Origin: Klebsiella spallanzanii
Lineage (GTDB): Bacteria; Pseudomonadota; Gammaproteobacteria; Enterobacterales; Enterobacteriaceae
DNA: 64,000 nucleotides
Direction: 5' to 3'
NCBI RefSeq assembly: GCF_902158555.1
Contig: NZ_CABGGS010000045.1
Coordinates: forward strand, 248,001-312,000
Numbering within the stretch: position 1 is the stretch's first letter; each line of letters begins with the position of its first letter. Below the pieces are notes generated by a model, which made no database searches, was not told the DNA's origin, and saw only the letters and a program-made list of their open reading frames with translations. The translations under genes and the position numbers were made by a program. This document shows positions 36,825 to 47,465 of this stretch, one piece after another.

Positions 36825-37643
36825 ATGTTATCGGCTCTATTTTCACGCTCCGCGGCATCGTCCGCGGATTTTTCGCATCTGCAGCACGCCAGTATTGAGT
36901 TCCGCGATGTCGCCAAAAGCTATGGCGATCATCGGGTACTGAACGGCGTTAATTTACAGGTCGACCCCGGCGAAGTGGTGGCAATCCTCGGCCCTTCAGG
37001 ATCGGGCAAATCAACCCTGATCCGCCTGATCAACCAGCTTGAATCCCTCAGCGGTGGCGAGATCTTGATCGACGGCAAACCGACGCGCCAGCTCACCGGC
37101 AGCGCCCTGCGCCAGCTGCGCAGCCGGGTCGGTTTTGTTTTTCAGCAGTTTAATCTCTACGCCCACCTGACGGCGCAGGAGAATATTACCCTCGCGCTGG
37201 AGCGGGTGCACGGCTGGGGTAAAAGCGCCGCCCGCGAGCGCTCGTTAGCGCTGCTCAGCCAGGTTGGTCTCGAAGATAAGGCGCAGCAGATGCCCGCGCA
37301 GCTCTCCGGCGGTCAGCAGCAGCGGGTAGCTATCGCCCGCGCCCTCGCCTCCTCGCCGCAGATCATCCTGTTCGATGAACCCACGTCGGCGCTCGATCCG
37401 GAGATGATCGGCGAAGTACTACAGGTCATGAAAAACCTCGCCCATAGCGGGATCACCATGGTGGTGGTGACGCACGAAATGCAGTTCGCCCGCGAGATTG
37501 CCGACCGGGTGGTGTTTATCGACGGCGGCGATATTCTCGAAGTCGCGCCGCCGGCCGAGTTCTTCGCCCGACCGCAGCACGCCCGCACCCGCCGTTTTCT
37601 GCAAAAGGTGCTCGACCCGCTGCACCAGGAGAGTGAAGCGTGA
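36825..37643 (+). CDS. Polar amino acid ABC ATPase (GlnQ/GltL-like)
   Basis: A 272-residue ATPase: Walker A GPSGSGKST (56-64), Q-loop VFQQFNLYAHLT, signature LSGGQQQR, Walker B IILFDEPTSALDPEM and H-loop VVTHEM. An N-terminal extension of about 22 residues (MLSALFSRSAASSADFSHLQ) precedes the core IEFRDVAKSYGDHRVL; the ATG at 36825 is the only good start, 14 bp after the previous gene. Confidence 0.92.
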   Translation: MLSALFSRSAASSADFSHLQHASIEFRDVAKSYGDHRVLNGVNLQVDPGEVVAILGPSGSGKSTLIRLINQLESLSGGEILIDGKPTRQLTGSALRQLRSRVGFVFQQFNLYAHLTAQENITLALERVHGWGKSAARERSLALLSQVGLEDKAQQMPAQLSGGQQQRVAIARALASSPQIILFDEPTSALDPEMIGEVLQVMKNLAHSGITMVVVTHEMQFAREIADRVVFIDGGDILEVAPPAEFFARPQHARTRRFLQKVLDPLHQESEA

Positions 37644-38392
37644 TCCCGCATCTCGACTGGCATGGCGTGCTGAGCGGGCAGCCGCTGCAGTGGATAATCT
37701 CCGGTTTTCTCACCACCGTCTGGGTGAGCGTCGCCGGGATGATTCTGGCAACCGCGCTGGCTATCGTGCTGCTGGCGCTGCGCCTCGGCGGTGGTCGACC
37801 GGGACGGTGGCTGGTGGCGGCCTGGGTTTCGCTGTTTCGCAATACGCCGCTGCTGGTCCAACTACTGTTCTGGTATTTCGCTGCCTGGAATCTGCTACCG
37901 CTGGGGGCACGGGATTTTATCAACGATGATCATAGCTGGTCGATTCTGCCAGGCAACGTGTGGTGGCTGACGCCGGAGTTTCTCTGCTCGATGTGGGGGC
38001 TTGGGGTCTTTACCTCGGCGTTTCTGATTGAGGAGATCGCCTCCGGGATGCGCGCCGTCAGCCACGGTCAGCGGGAGGCGGCGCTGTCGCAGGGGTTCAC
38101 GCCCTGGCAGGAGCTGCGCCACATTCTGCTGCCGCAGGGGCTGGCTAACGCCTGGCAGCCGATTATTGGCCAGTATTTGAACCTGATGAAGCTCTCTTCG
38201 CTGGCAAGCGGCATCGGTTTTGCCGAACTCACCTATCAGGTACGGCAAATCGAGAGCTACAACGCCCATGCGCTGGAGGCCTTTGCCGTCGGCACCGTGC
38301 TGTATCTGGCGCTTGGCGTAGTCATGGGAATGGCGCTGACGCGCCTTGGTCCGGGAAGACATCAGCAAAGGAGAGCCGGGTATGAACGCTAA
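37640..38392 (+). CDS. Polar amino acid ABC permease 1 (HisM/GltJ-like)
   Basis: A 250-residue permease starting at a GTG that overlaps the ATPase stop (GTGA). ISGFLTTVWVSVAGMILAT and SLFRNTPLLVQLLFWYFAAW are typical; the ATPase-contact loop is QREAALSQGFTPWQELRHILLPQGLANAWQP (GltJ class). GltJ-type permeases pair with a GltK-type partner, which follows. Confidence 0.9.
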   Translation: MIPHLDWHGVLSGQPLQWIISGFLTTVWVSVAGMILATALAIVLLALRLGGGRPGRWLVAAWVSLFRNTPLLVQLLFWYFAAWNLLPLGARDFINDDHSWSILPGNVWWLTPEFLCSMWGLGVFTSAFLIEEIASGMRAVSHGQREAALSQGFTPWQELRHILLPQGLANAWQPIIGQYLNLMKLSSLASGIGFAELTYQVRQIESYNAHALEAFAVGTVLYLALGVVMGMALTRLGPGRHQQRRAGYER

Positions 38393-39065
38393 TCTGGCGG
38401 TGATTGTCGATAACCTCGACTATCTGCTGTGGGGACGGCTGGCGGACGGTATTCCCGGCGGCGTGGTGCTGACGCTGCTGATGGCTATCGGCGCCGCCGC
38501 GCTGGCGCTGCCCGGCGGGGTGCTGTTGGCGGGTATCGCCTGGCGCTACGGCGGGATCGTGCGGCGCTTATTATTTCTGTGGGCGGAGATTATTCGCGGC
38601 ATCCCGCTGATTTTCGTGATTTTCTGGCTGTGGTATCTGCTGCCGATGCTCACCGGCAGCGACCTGCCGGGGGCGGTGACCGTCACGGTAGCGCTGGCGT
38701 GGTTTACCGCCGCCTCGGTGATGCACTCGGTGCTGGCGGGACTGCAATCGTTGCCTCACGGGCAGTATGAAGCCGCGCTGACGCAGGGGTTTGCACCCGG
38801 ACAGACGCTGCGCCTGATCTTACTGCCGCAGGCTTTACGCAACGTGCAGCCGTCGCTGGTCGGGATATTTATCGGCCTGCTCAAAGACACCTCGCTGGCC
38901 TTTATCGTCAACGTGCCGGAGCTGACCACCGTCGCCGGGCAGGTCAATAACCGGGTGCAGATCTACCCGCTGGCGATTTTTGTTTTTACCGGCGCGGTTT
39001 ATTATTTGCTGTGCTGCAGCCTGAGTCTGCTGGCCAATCGTCGGTATGCGAAAGCTGGCGGGTAA
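38382..39065 (+). CDS. Polar amino acid ABC permease 2 (GltK-like)
   Basis: A 227-residue permease. IPGGVVLTLLMAIGAAALALPGGVLL, RGIPLIFVIFWLWYLLP and the EAA loop QYEAALTQGFAPGQTLRLILLPQALRNVQPSLVG are clear. A frame from 38346 exists, but ATG 38382 follows aaaggagagccgggt and overlaps the partner stop by 11 bp. Last gene of the importer; the convergent pilin gene begins after 158 bp. Confidence 0.9.
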   Translation: MNANLAVIVDNLDYLLWGRLADGIPGGVVLTLLMAIGAAALALPGGVLLAGIAWRYGGIVRRLLFLWAEIIRGIPLIFVIFWLWYLLPMLTGSDLPGAVTVTVALAWFTAASVMHSVLAGLQSLPHGQYEAALTQGFAPGQTLRLILLPQALRNVQPSLVGIFIGLLKDTSLAFIVNVPELTTVAGQVNNRVQIYPLAIFVFTGAVYYLLCCSLSLLANRRYAKAGG

Positions 39066-39175
39066 ATCGCTACGCTCTTTTACAACCGCCAAACCTGTAT
39101 CGATATACTGGATTACGCAGAGGAATTGGTCGATGATCGGAAATGTATTTTTATAAAAATCCCACCGGGACAAAA

Positions 39176-39197
39176 GTCGGGGGAAACTCCCCCCGAC
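39176..39197 (-). terminator. GC-rich hairpin downstream of the third pilin gene
   Basis: GTCGGGGG, six-base loop, CCCCCGAC, then TTTTG on the minus strand, starting 27 bp after the pilin stop. Resembles the hairpins after the other two ecpA copies. Confidence 0.8.
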
Positions 39198-39223
39198 CAG
39201 GCGTGACCGAAAAAATTAACGGA

Positions 39224-39838
39224 TTAAAATATGTTTCCCGCAGGTAGAGTGTAGAGAGTCCAGGTCGCGTTGAACTGTACGCTGACATCACCGCTCCAGA
39301 CTCCTTCCGGCAGTTCGCTGTAGTCATTCACCGGCGTGGAGCCGTCAGTCGTACCCGCGATGATGGAGAAGGTAAAGGAATCCTGCGCACTCGTGCGACC
39401 GGGTCGATCGTATGTGGCAGACAGCGCGCTAAGGTTACCGCCCATCATGCCAGACTCAGTGTCGATCATCAGAGTATCCGTTGTTTTCTCAACGCCAACA
39501 CCGTTATAAGCGACCCCCACGCTTAGAGTTGAGCCCGAGGAGTCCAACTGAGTCAGAGTATTGGAGACCAGACGGGAAGTCAGCTTAAAGCTTGTGGCAA
39601 GCATGTCGCCCTTGATACTGACATCAAAAAGCCCATTTTGAGTGTTAAAACCTTTGGTACCTTCTGCGTACTTAAACGACAGACTGCCCAACGGGGTAAC
39701 AACAAGCTTACTGGTAGTATTTTTTTTCGCCGTGGCTGACCAGGTGGCAATAGCCTGATCGCTAACGTCAGCAGCCTGGGTAGCCTCCATACCAGACAAC
39801 GCAGCGACCAGAGCAACTGCCATCATTTTTTTATTCAT
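39224..39838 (-). CDS. EcpA-type fimbrial pilin, third copy (distal)
   Basis: A 204-residue pilin of the ECP/CS1-like (alpha-fimbriae) class. The signal peptide is [17 protein letters not shown] and the mature start is [31 protein letters not shown]. Core motifs [34 protein letters not shown] and [14 protein letters not shown] are shared with EcpA. It ends with an extra [10 protein letters not shown] beyond the usual TWT-end. It sits after ecpE of the second operon, a place where ECP operons normally have no gene, and carries a copy of the ecpA leader. It may be a minor, base or capping subunit, or a spare antigenic pilin. Confidence 0.88.
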   Translation of the reverse strand: MNKKMMAVALVAALSGMEATQAADVSDQAIATWSATAKKNTTSKLVVTPLGSLSFKYAEGTKGFNTQNGLFDVSIKGDMLATSFKLTSRLVSNTLTQLDSSGSTLSVGVAYNGVGVEKTTDTLMIDTESGMMGGNLSALSATYDRPGRTSAQDSFTFSIIAGTTDGSTPVNDYSELPEGVWSGDVSVQFNATWTLYTLPAGNIF

Positions 39839-39905
39839 AATATTTCGTCCTGAGTAAATATTAAGGGCGCATCACCCTACTTCCATGCGTATTAATTATT
39901 AATGA
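39839..39905 (-). promoter_or_regulatory. Duplicated ecpA leader in front of the third pilin
   Basis: The segment aatatttcgtcctgagtaaa, then attaagggc and tccatgcgtatta, is nearly the same as the leader of the second ecpA (46165-46232) and recognisably like that of the first (53639-53700). It holds the ribosome site (CAGGA on the minus strand) and AT-rich DNA (attaattattaat) that could supply a promoter. Confidence 0.6.
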
Positions 39906-39957
39906 TAGAAACAGACCGTTTTAGCTAAAGTTGACTCACTTTCCTGATATCTCCCGG

Positions 39958-40659
39958 CTATTTCGACGGGCAATCGTTCGTCATTTTAATAAATTTCTCG
40001 TTATAGATGATGTAGTGGTTCCCTGTCTGGCGCAGAGTAGCCTGACGGACAACGTCACCGGGCCGTAAATACCATGCATCTCCCTCCTCTTCCGTCGTGT
40101 CGCAGCCTGGTTTTATTAGCAACTTAAACCAGGTGTTGCCGGTATTGCTGACGGTGCCCTCCGCGCGATCGTAAGCCCATTTGAAATTAACCTGGCGTGG
40201 ACGAACGACCAGAATAGTGTCCATCACCACCACCGGGTCCATACTGATCGCCGCGCCGGAAGCATTCCGCATAATATGGTTACGAGTAGGAATTTCACGA
40301 AAAGAGACCCGGTAATAGCGCTCGCGATTATCCTTCGGGCCATGGTAGTAAAACTTAAAATATTCGCTCTCTCCCGCCTGCAAGGTTAACTGGCGCGGCG
40401 CAAACAGCAGCTCGCCGTCCGCCGGACGTGAACGCACCTCTTTACCGCCCGGTCGATCGATACCGACAATAGAGACCCGGTACAGTCGCGCGCTTTTATT
40501 GTTATTCACTGCCCGCTTAGCGGCGAACTCATCTTCCGCCGCCAGCGAAAAGGTCAGATTACCAACCGAAATCGCCTGGCTCACTGATGGCAGACACAGT
40601 ACTAATGCACAGACAACCAGAAGTCGATTAATTAACATCACGCCATATCGCCTGAACAT
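39958..40659 (-). CDS. EcpE-like fimbrial chaperone, second operon
   Basis: A 233-residue periplasmic chaperone close to Ecp[17 protein letters not shown] follows the signal peptide; [40 protein letters not shown] and [24 protein letters not shown] are conserved. A longer frame to 40689 exists, but ATG 40659 follows AGGAGAGGTTT and matches the family start MFRRYGV. Overlaps the adhesin gene by 32 bp. Much of it is identical to the copy at 47.5 kb. Confidence 0.92.
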   Translation of the reverse strand: MFRRYGVMLINRLLVVCALVLCLPSVSQAISVGNLTFSLAAEDEFAAKRAVNNNKSARLYRVSIVGIDRPGGKEVRSRPADGELLFAPRQLTLQAGESEYFKFYYHGPKDNRERYYRVSFREIPTRNHIMRNASGAAISMDPVVVMDTILVVRPRQVNFKWAYDRAEGTVSNTGNTWFKLLIKPGCDTTEEEGDAWYLRPGDVVRQATLRQTGNHYIIYNEKFIKMTNDCPSK

Positions 40660-42283
40660 AAACCTCTCCTGAAGCACTGACATCGCCATACCAGTCTTCC
40701 AAACTTGTCAGCTTTTTCCTTGAAATAGCCTCATTCATTAGAATAGAAAACTTTACTCTGGTCTTATTCATTACCCCTGTGCTCCCGAAAGGATCGTTCC
40801 AGGCAGAACTGACCCACAATGCATCACTCATAACCCGCCAGTCATTATCACACCCGACATCGTAGATTTTGGGCATCCCGTCTCTGGTGGTAAATTCCAG
40901 AGTAGCCGGGAAAGGTACCTTTATCGAATTATCTGATGAACTGAAAATACAGTACGAACGCCCATCGATGGCTATCGTCGGCCCCTTTACCTTAATCAAT
41001 ACAATATCGGCGGCGGTTTTCCCTGTGGTGGTGACAATATAATTAAAATCCAGCGAAGGTTCCCCGCTACCCACGCGGCCTTCATTCGATAAGGCGCTAC
41101 TCCCCTCATCAGAAGTAATACTGAGGCTGAACTCTCGAGGTTTAATCATAATTGTGTTGGAGGTGGAAAAATCATATATTTTGCCACCGCCGGGGCTTGT
41201 GGCAGTTTCCTGAATGAGGTTATTGATAATCTTAAAATAAAAAAGCTCGCGACTATTAATATCTCTAATACCTGAATTCAGCATTTTCTTGAAAAAGCCA
41301 TCAGCAAAGAAAACATAAATCGAATTAGATTCCTTCATCTCATCAAAGGTATAATAAGTTGTCGACTCAGCTCTGCTCGCTTGCTTCCACGTAACCTTAT
41401 CCAAGCTAAAATACATGTCACTCCAATAAACGTCACCATATATCGATGATTTAAATACAGGATGAAAACGGATTAATGAATTACTCAAACCATTAGTCTG
41501 TAGATTATAGCTAACCACCTTGCAGGCAAGACCTGACTTTGAGCCAATAGTCTGTGTATGACAGTTAAAATTCCCCTCTCCAGGTTCCGGAACACCGTCG
41601 GTATTAATAAGTACATCATCGACGTTACCGGTGTTGATCAGCGTTAAATGAGCGCCTTTAGTATAAGTAAAATTGGTTTCAATCCAACGCCAGCCTTTAC
41701 CCGAACAGCGTTCCCCCGCAGTCACATTATAAGAATTCGTCGATGAGCATTCATTAATTTTCATCGAGAAATTGCTTCCTACCGGCATTTGTTGCAAATA
41801 CAGGTAAAAAGGATCCGACATGGTTCCGCCTATGCGCAACATTCGGCCATCATTCCTGGAATATTTAATCCCATAATAACCTTTCGCATCAGTGACTGCT
41901 CCAGGTATAGTCGAGGTCGAGCTATTACAACCTGATGATCCGATATTACAGGGAAGACCAAGTAACGGGGATAAAACCGGAGACTCTTCCAACCACATAT
42001 CTGTCATCGCTAAAGACGAACTCACCCAAGAATCACGAGAGGCTATATAACCTAAAATCTTTTGATCTGCTGCTAGTAAGTTACTACTCCAGCGATTAGC
42101 GCCCCCCATGACAGGATAGGTTTCACTTCGGGTGGTCACAAAGAAGCTATTATCGATATTATTTTCAATAAAGATAAATTCCCCTGTTCTGTCAGATTGA
42201 ACTAATTTGACTGCAGCTTCTCCTCTGGATATTCCCTGTATAACATTCACCACCAATAACAGCATCAACCAGTTAGCTTTCAT
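40628..42283 (-). CDS. EcpD-like tip adhesin, diverged second copy
   Basis: A 551-residue secreted subunit homologous to EcpD (547). The signal peptide runs to about SRGEA, then [19 protein letters not shown]. The C-terminal half keeps the polymerising-domain features ([27 protein letters not shown]-type [32 protein letters not shown]). The N-terminal receptor-binding half differs strongly from the 48-kb copy, and its DNA is visibly AT-richer than the usher gene beside it, suggesting diversification or import. Overlaps the usher gene by 11 bp. Confidence 0.88.
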   Translation of the reverse strand: MKANWLMLLLVVNVIQGISRGEAAVKLVQSDRTGEFIFIENNIDNSFFVTTRSETYPVMGGANRWSSNLLAADQKILGYIASRDSWVSSSLAMTDMWLEESPVLSPLLGLPCNIGSSGCNSSTSTIPGAVTDAKGYYGIKYSRNDGRMLRIGGTMSDPFYLYLQQMPVGSNFSMKINECSSTNSYNVTAGERCSGKGWRWIETNFTYTKGAHLTLINTGNVDDVLINTDGVPEPGEGNFNCHTQTIGSKSGLACKVVSYNLQTNGLSNSLIRFHPVFKSSIYGDVYWSDMYFSLDKVTWKQASRAESTTYYTFDEMKESNSIYVFFADGFFKKMLNSGIRDINSRELFYFKIINNLIQETATSPGGGKIYDFSTSNTIMIKPREFSLSITSDEGSSALSNEGRVGSGEPSLDFNYIVTTTGKTAADIVLIKVKGPTIAIDGRSYCIFSSSDNSIKVPFPATLEFTTRDGMPKIYDVGCDNDWRVMSDALWVSSAWNDPFGSTGVMNKTRVKFSILMNEAISRKKLTSLEDWYGDVSASGEVYVQAIWRDVN

Positions 42284-44798
42284 TTCGTTCTCCAGTTGAC
42301 GATACGCCTACATACGTTTTTAACCCGTTACACACCACGTCACCGACCCAAACAGCGCCACGCGCCATACTCAGCTCCAGCTCCACTTCACAGCGCTGGT
42401 CTGAGCCGTAGCTGAAGTCGATTGTCGGGAATTTCTTATCTATATCCATAATGAATTCGCCTTTTTCATCCGTGCGGGTACGGCCAATGTGGTTACTGAT
42501 GCTGGCGTTGGCCAGCAGCGTGCCGTCTTCGGCGCGGATACGCCCGGACACCGTCACCATCTGCTTCACTTCCGGCTCAATCACCGCCACATTGCCCGGA
42601 TAGAGCGTCAGGCGGCTTTTACGCCCGCTCACGATGTCGTAGCTATCCAGCGAGTTTTTACTGTTTTGGAGTTCCACTTCATACCGGCTATACGGCGACA
42701 ACGGCAGATAGTTGCGCTTGCCGGAGAGCGGGAAAATCCGCCCGTTGACCTTTGCGCTTAGCTTGCCGTCATCCTCCAGACCGGTGTTCAGAATCAGCCC
42801 CGCATTGCCTTCGCTCATGCCGCTGGCGGCAATGTTTTTCCCCTGCCAGCCTACGCTGCCGCTGGCATTCAGGTTGGTGTTCACATAGCCGTCCGCCCCA
42901 CTGTTCACGTTCAGCGTGCCGTTGGCATAACTCGTCTCAAACTGCGCATACGCCCCACCACTCAGGGTTTTATCATCCCCGGTATTACCAGAGACCGCCC
43001 GTGACACGTTGGCGCCGATGGTGCGGATCGTTCCTTCATTAAAGCGTTTACGCGCTGACAGGTTGGCCGTTGTGTAACCGTTTTGATGCGACATCCCGCC
43101 ACTGAGCCAGTTGCCGAGCGGCAGAGAGAGGTCAAGCGCGATATATTTGCCAGTATTGTTGTTATTACCTGAATTATTAAAGCGCTGGATCCCCGCACGC
43201 AGCCCCAGCGAGCCGAAAGCGCCGCTGTAAATCGTCTGGTAATAATCGGCAGTGTAATAGTGGCTGTTGTTCTGACGGTCGTCGTTGTAGCTGAGGCTGA
43301 AAGTGCCCAGCTTTGACCACAGAGAACCCAGGTTTAGCGATCCACCAATCGCCCGGTTATCGGCATCGCTGCGCCGCAACGTATCGCCGATCGACGTTTT
43401 TTCCTGGTTAACCCAAATGGAACTAAAACCGCCGGGGAGCGTGGCGCTGACGCTACCGATGCTGCTCCAGGAACCATCGTTGGCAAACATGTTCTGTATA
43501 TTGATGCTAACCGCGCTCGCAAGCGGCAGACTAAAACGCGTTTCCCCCACGGCGCTGGTATCATAACCGTAGAACGACCCCGCCCAGGTGAGGGTATTCA
43601 ACGATCCCGATGCCGAAACGCCCGCCAGCCAGCTATCTTTCGCGGGCTGCGTTTTTCTGCCGCTCTGCGACCAGCGGTCCATATGGAAGCTGCCGCCCCA
43701 GAACTGCCAGGCCAGCGGCGCACCGGCTCCGCGTCCCCGGCTGAACAATTTGTTGACTCGCTGAGTGCGTTTACTGACCGAACGGCCGTTGACTATCACT
43801 TCCACTTCAATATCGTAAATCCCGTACGGTAGCCCGCGGGTATCCACTTCATGGTTACCCATGGCGAAGTTCTGTACGCTCAACAGCCGCCCATCACGCG
43901 ATAGGTGCACTTCCCCCGCAGCAGATAAAAAAGCCACTACCGGCGTCGCCGACTGGGTGTTATCAAACACCGTCGAACTGGCCTGATTACCCCACGAGGC
44001 ACCGTAAATTTTCCCTGCCGAAACAGCGGTCATCGGCCCCAGCGATTGTAGATTCCAGGTATCCAGCATTCCGGCGGCGAAGCGGTGGCCAGAAAAATCT
44101 CGTTCATACATTGCTTTATACAGCTGATTGTTTTGGTTGCTGGTACCGACACCGTAAACCGATCCATCAAGCGCAATATGGTGTTCGCACAGGGCGCTAA
44201 CGCTATTCAAGGACAAATAGCTGGACGTATTGTTGCCGCCGCCACGCATCTGATTGTTATACACCCCGAGGTTATAGTTCAGGGTGCTGCTGATTTTGTT
44301 GACGCTGGACTGACCGATATCTTCACTGCGCGAACGCAGTACGGTGCCCAACGCTTCTTTTTTCACTACCAGCTGCAACAACAGGCGTCGTAGGTCGAAC
44401 TGTAGCCGGGCATCCGGCGTCAGGGGAATACGCAACTCGTTGCTAAAGGGAGCATTCGCCACCTCCGTCAGCAGCTGACGGGTCGCCGCATTGAGCGCCG
44501 CATTCTCTTCTTTTTCTTCCAGTTGGATCTGACGGATCCGCAATGAGCCATTATCCAGCCAGATAAAAGCGCTACCGAGACGCTGATCATCCTGGGTGCC
44601 AGAGCTACCTTCGAGGTGGGTAAACAGCGGGATACTCATTCCGTCACGCAGCGCCAGACCAAAGGCCTGGGGAATAATCACGCCGCCAATCTGTCGTACC
44701 GGTTCGTGATCTGCTTTAACGCTAAAAGGAACGAAAAAAATAACCAAACCGGAGGCAAGGATCGTTCGCTGGGTAGAGGCGTTCCAAAATGAGGGCAT
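42273..44798 (-). CDS. EcpC-like outer-membrane usher, second operon
   Basis: An 841-residue usher, the same length as canonical Ecp[26 protein letters not shown] opens the mature protein; [55 protein letters not shown] and [34 protein letters not shown] follow. Long stretches are identical to the copy at 50-52 kb, pointing to recent duplication or gene conversion. One replacement adds a cysteine (SALCEHH instead of TALREHH). Confidence 0.94.
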   Translation of the reverse strand: MPSFWNASTQRTILASGLVIFFVPFSVKADHEPVRQIGGVIIPQAFGLALRDGMSIPLFTHLEGSSGTQDDQRLGSAFIWLDNGSLRIRQIQLEEKEENAALNAATRQLLTEVANAPFSNELRIPLTPDARLQFDLRRLLLQLVVKKEALGTVLRSRSEDIGQSSVNKISSTLNYNLGVYNNQMRGGGNNTSSYLSLNSVSALCEHHIALDGSVYGVGTSNQNNQLYKAMYERDFSGHRFAAGMLDTWNLQSLGPMTAVSAGKIYGASWGNQASSTVFDNTQSATPVVAFLSAAGEVHLSRDGRLLSVQNFAMGNHEVDTRGLPYGIYDIEVEVIVNGRSVSKRTQRVNKLFSRGRGAGAPLAWQFWGGSFHMDRWSQSGRKTQPAKDSWLAGVSASGSLNTLTWAGSFYGYDTSAVGETRFSLPLASAVSINIQNMFANDGSWSSIGSVSATLPGGFSSIWVNQEKTSIGDTLRRSDADNRAIGGSLNLGSLWSKLGTFSLSYNDDRQNNSHYYTADYYQTIYSGAFGSLGLRAGIQRFNNSGNNNNTGKYIALDLSLPLGNWLSGGMSHQNGYTTANLSARKRFNEGTIRTIGANVSRAVSGNTGDDKTLSGGAYAQFETSYANGTLNVNSGADGYVNTNLNASGSVGWQGKNIAASGMSEGNAGLILNTGLEDDGKLSAKVNGRIFPLSGKRNYLPLSPYSRYEVELQNSKNSLDSYDIVSGRKSRLTLYPGNVAVIEPEVKQMVTVSGRIRAEDGTLLANASISNHIGRTRTDEKGEFIMDIDKKFPTIDFSYGSDQRCEVELELSMARGAVWVGDVVCNGLKTYVGVSSTGERNES

Positions 44799-44823
44799 AT
44801 CCTTATCCGCTTATATTAGACAG

Positions 44824-45492
44824 TTACTTTACGGGCACGAACTGCTCGCCCTGCCAGAGCGCAACCCGCCCTTTTTTATCCGCGACATTGACGCGGGTAA
44901 AACGACGATTATCTCCAGGCATCAGGAAGTAGCTCTCTTTACACTCTTTGCCGTCAGTTGCCTTCAGGCACGGGCCGTAGGCAAGAATGCGTAGCGTGGC
45001 GTTACCGTTATTCACCAGCTTTCCGTCGCTGTACTCGTAGCGGAAATTCACCTTGCGAGGCGCAACAACCAGAATGGTGCCGATACGGGCAGATGCCGTG
45101 GCCACTGCGGTGCGAGTACCGCCATTGCGCTGGGCATCGCTTAAGGCCTGATCGAACCAGACGATGCGGTAATAGCGCTCTTTTTCATCCATCGGACCTT
45201 TATAGAAAAAGCGAATCGATTCGCTGGATTGTGCCGGCAGCAGCAGGCTGGCAGGCGTCAGCAAAAGCTCTTCTTTGCTCTCCATTGGGATAACTTTTCC
45301 TCCTTCCAGCGGCGAGGTCAGGCGTTCAACGTGAATATTGATCAGCCGTCCGCTGTCGGTGGTATTTTTAATTTCTTTGCTCAGCACGCTGGCTTCGCTG
45401 TTGATAAACGAGGAGATATCACCAACATCAAGCGCCTGGGTCGGCGGAATTACGCAGAGAAACAGGCCGAGGGCCAGAATGCGATGTTTCAT
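44824..45492 (-). CDS. EcpB-like fimbrial chaperone, second operon
   Basis: A 222-residue periplasmic chaperone. Signal peptide [14 protein letters not shown], mature [78 protein letters not shown] and [13 protein letters not shown] are EcpB features. The same length as the 52-kb copy, very similar. Follows the pilin after a hairpin. Confidence 0.93.
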   Translation of the reverse strand: MKHRILALGLFLCVIPPTQALDVGDISSFINSEASVLSKEIKNTTDSGRLINIHVERLTSPLEGGKVIPMESKEELLLTPASLLLPAQSSESIRFFYKGPMDEKERYYRIVWFDQALSDAQRNGGTRTAVATASARIGTILVVAPRKVNFRYEYSDGKLVNNGNATLRILAYGPCLKATDGKECKESYFLMPGDNRRFTRVNVADKKGRVALWQGEQFVPVK

Positions 45493-45508
45493 AAGAATTC
45501 CATCCGTG

Positions 45509-45535
45509 AAAAAGGCGGGGGAAATATCCCCCGGC
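45509..45535 (-). terminator. Intercistronic hairpin between ecpA and ecpB of the second operon
   Basis: On the minus strand GGCCGGGGG, loop, CCCCCGCC, then TTTTT. Placed just after the pilin stop, it looks like a leaky terminator or mRNA end-protector that yields more pilin than usher. Confidence 0.75.
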
Positions 45536-45558
45536 CTGGTGTAATAGGTAAATTTAAC

Positions 45559-46164
45559 TTACGGAGTAACTGCGGCAGTCGTCCAGGTCGCATCAAACTG
45601 AACGCTGACGTCACCACTCCAGATCCCTTCCGGCAGCGTGCTGTAGTCAGACACAGCTGTTGAACCGTCAGTGGTACCTTTGATGATGGAGAAAGTGAAG
45701 AGATCCTGCGCGCTGGTGCGGGTAGTTTGGTTATAGCCAGTCGAGAGTGCGCTGAGGTTACCGCCCAGAATGCCAGCCGCAGTATCGATCATTTTGGTAT
45801 CGGCATTTTTCTCAACGGCAACGCCGTTATAAGCCACGCCAACGTCCAGAGTTGAACCTGAAGTATCCAATTGGGTCAGAGTGTTACTGACCAGACGGGA
45901 AGTCAGCTTAAAGCCACCCGTTGCAGCGGTATCGCCAGCGATGGTGACATCAAACAGGCCTTTTTGAGTGTTAAAGCCCTTGACGCCCTCTGAGTAGTTG
46001 AATGCCAGGCTGCCCAGCGGAGTGACAACCAGCTTGCTGGTTGTGTCTTTTTTCGCCGTGGCGGACCAGGTTGCAACTGCCTGCGCAGTCGTATCAACCG
46101 CGTGTGCTGCGCCCATACCAGAGAATGCTGCTACCAGAGCAACGGCAATAATCTTTTTATTCAT
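45559..46164 (-). CDS. EcpA-like major pilin, second operon
   Basis: A 201-residue pilin. Signal peptide MGAAHA-type cleavage, then [33 protein letters not shown]. It closely follows canonical EcpA but ends TTAAVTP instead of [33 protein letters not shown] and [19 protein letters not shown] are conserved. The third pilin (39.2 kb) is its nearest relative in the window by leader and N-terminus (MNKK...VALVAA). Confidence 0.93.
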   Translation of the reverse strand: MNKKIIAVALVAAFSGMGAAHAVDTTAQAVATWSATAKKDTTSKLVVTPLGSLAFNYSEGVKGFNTQKGLFDVTIAGDTAATGGFKLTSRLVSNTLTQLDTSGSTLDVGVAYNGVAVEKNADTKMIDTAAGILGGNLSALSTGYNQTTRTSAQDLFTFSIIKGTTDGSTAVSDYSTLPEGIWSGDVSVQFDATWTTAAVTP

Positions 46165-46269
46165 AATATTTCATCCTGAGTAAAATTAAGGGCACAATGC
46201 CCCACGTCCATGCGCATTATTCATTAATGCGCAAATTCAATAACAACGGTCAAATCAATAGTGAAAATG

Positions 46270-46812
46270 TTAAATGGCCATTCGATTTATCTTGGAATAC
46301 AGTTTCATCTCAGCATTATGCTGATGGGTATAAACAGTTTTAACACTACAGTTCTGTATCTTGGCAATTAATTTTGGCTGCATCCCTTTTGCTAACAGGC
46401 CAACAACCTGCATCTCTTTTTTTGTTATCCAGCCTTTTTTTATATCAGCACGTAAAAACCGACCATTTATTACCCGTGCTAATTCATAGCGGATACTCTG
46501 CGATGAACCGGTGTAGACCACACCCAAGGCCTGGCTATTGAAATACCAATAATTAGCCAGAGCTTCCAGTCTGGTAGCGGCGACTAATACAACCTGTTTT
46601 TTTTCTACTCGCCTCAACCAATGACATTCCTCGCTGATAAAGTGGTTCATAAACTTATGGCTAACATTAATAAAAACAAAATCCTCTCGTACTTTCTCAA
46701 GAGAAGGATAAATCAGATCTTTGATCTCAAAAATAATTTCAGACAATCCATCAACAAAATAGCAGTCATCCTTTGGCCAAATGCATGGCCGCAAATCAAT
46801 TTGATAGTCCAT
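46270..46812 (-). CDS. EcpR-like LuxR-type regulator, second operon
   Basis: A 180-residue regulator with a LuxR helix-turn-helix at the C-terminus ([44 protein letters not shown]). The N-terminal part resembles EcpR ([25 protein letters not shown]) but is well diverged from the 54-kb copy. The DNA is AT-rich. It sits 105 bp upstream of the second pilin gene on the same strand, as ecpR sits before ecpA, and probably activates its operon; cross-talk with the other EcpR is possible. Confidence 0.9.
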   Translation of the reverse strand: MDYQIDLRPCIWPKDDCYFVDGLSEIIFEIKDLIYPSLEKVREDFVFINVSHKFMNHFISEECHWLRRVEKKQVVLVAATRLEALANYWYFNSQALGVVYTGSSQSIRYELARVINGRFLRADIKKGWITKKEMQVVGLLAKGMQPKLIAKIQNCSVKTVYTHQHNAEMKLYSKINRMAI

Positions 46813-47465
46813 AAATCAAGCACCCCTCGTCCATGACACTTCCATTTTGCCAATGGAAATATGACGTATACTGGGAAATCTCAACGACTTAAAAGAGAAA
46901 TAAAATATAGATGTAACGTATAATATCCACCAAAAGTAAAAATAGCTTAATACAATATAAACTCGACCTTTAAGAAGGTATGTTCTTAATTAACATGAGT
47001 CAATATGATAAAGAGCTAAATGTGAATTCACATACTTTAACTTAGGACAGCTAAATTAAAATAACAGTATCATTTAGAAAAACTAAAAGAACGCAAATGG
47101 AAAAAGGCAAATAAAACCATAAAAATCAAAACGTTAAATGTATTATAAAAAATGAAATCATCTTATATCCTATATAACCCAGGATTATTACCCTAACATA
47201 TTAAGATTTTTCCTGTAAAAACAAACAAATAACCCAAACAAATAATCCAAACAAATAAAACAAAACAAAAACACAATTACCATGAATTATTCGGGCATGA
47301 TATAGAATATAAATCACGAATATGAAAACACAATTTCATTCCATTAACAAACGGACAACAGTGTTTATATCACAAATAGAGAAATAAAGAGCCAACATCA
47401 CTCTAAAACGGCGAGGAGATAATGATTATTGAGGAAAAAAATAACTTTCACCGAAGATTGCCCGG
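46813..47465. other. AT-rich gap between the two ecp operons, with 13-bp tandem repeats
   Basis: A 653-bp gene-free, very AT-rich stretch separating ecpE of the first operon from ecpR of the second. A 13-bp unit AAACAAATAAYCC is repeated head to tail at 47223-47235 and 47236-47248, with a degraded third copy at 47249-47261. It should contain the promoter for the second operon. Such AT-rich DNA is a usual target of H-NS silencing, known for ecp in E. coli. Confidence 0.6.

Noticed and set aside
39224-46812. Second pilus cluster as a decayed remnant
   Set aside because: All seven reading frames are full length with intact signal peptides, overlaps and ribosome sites.
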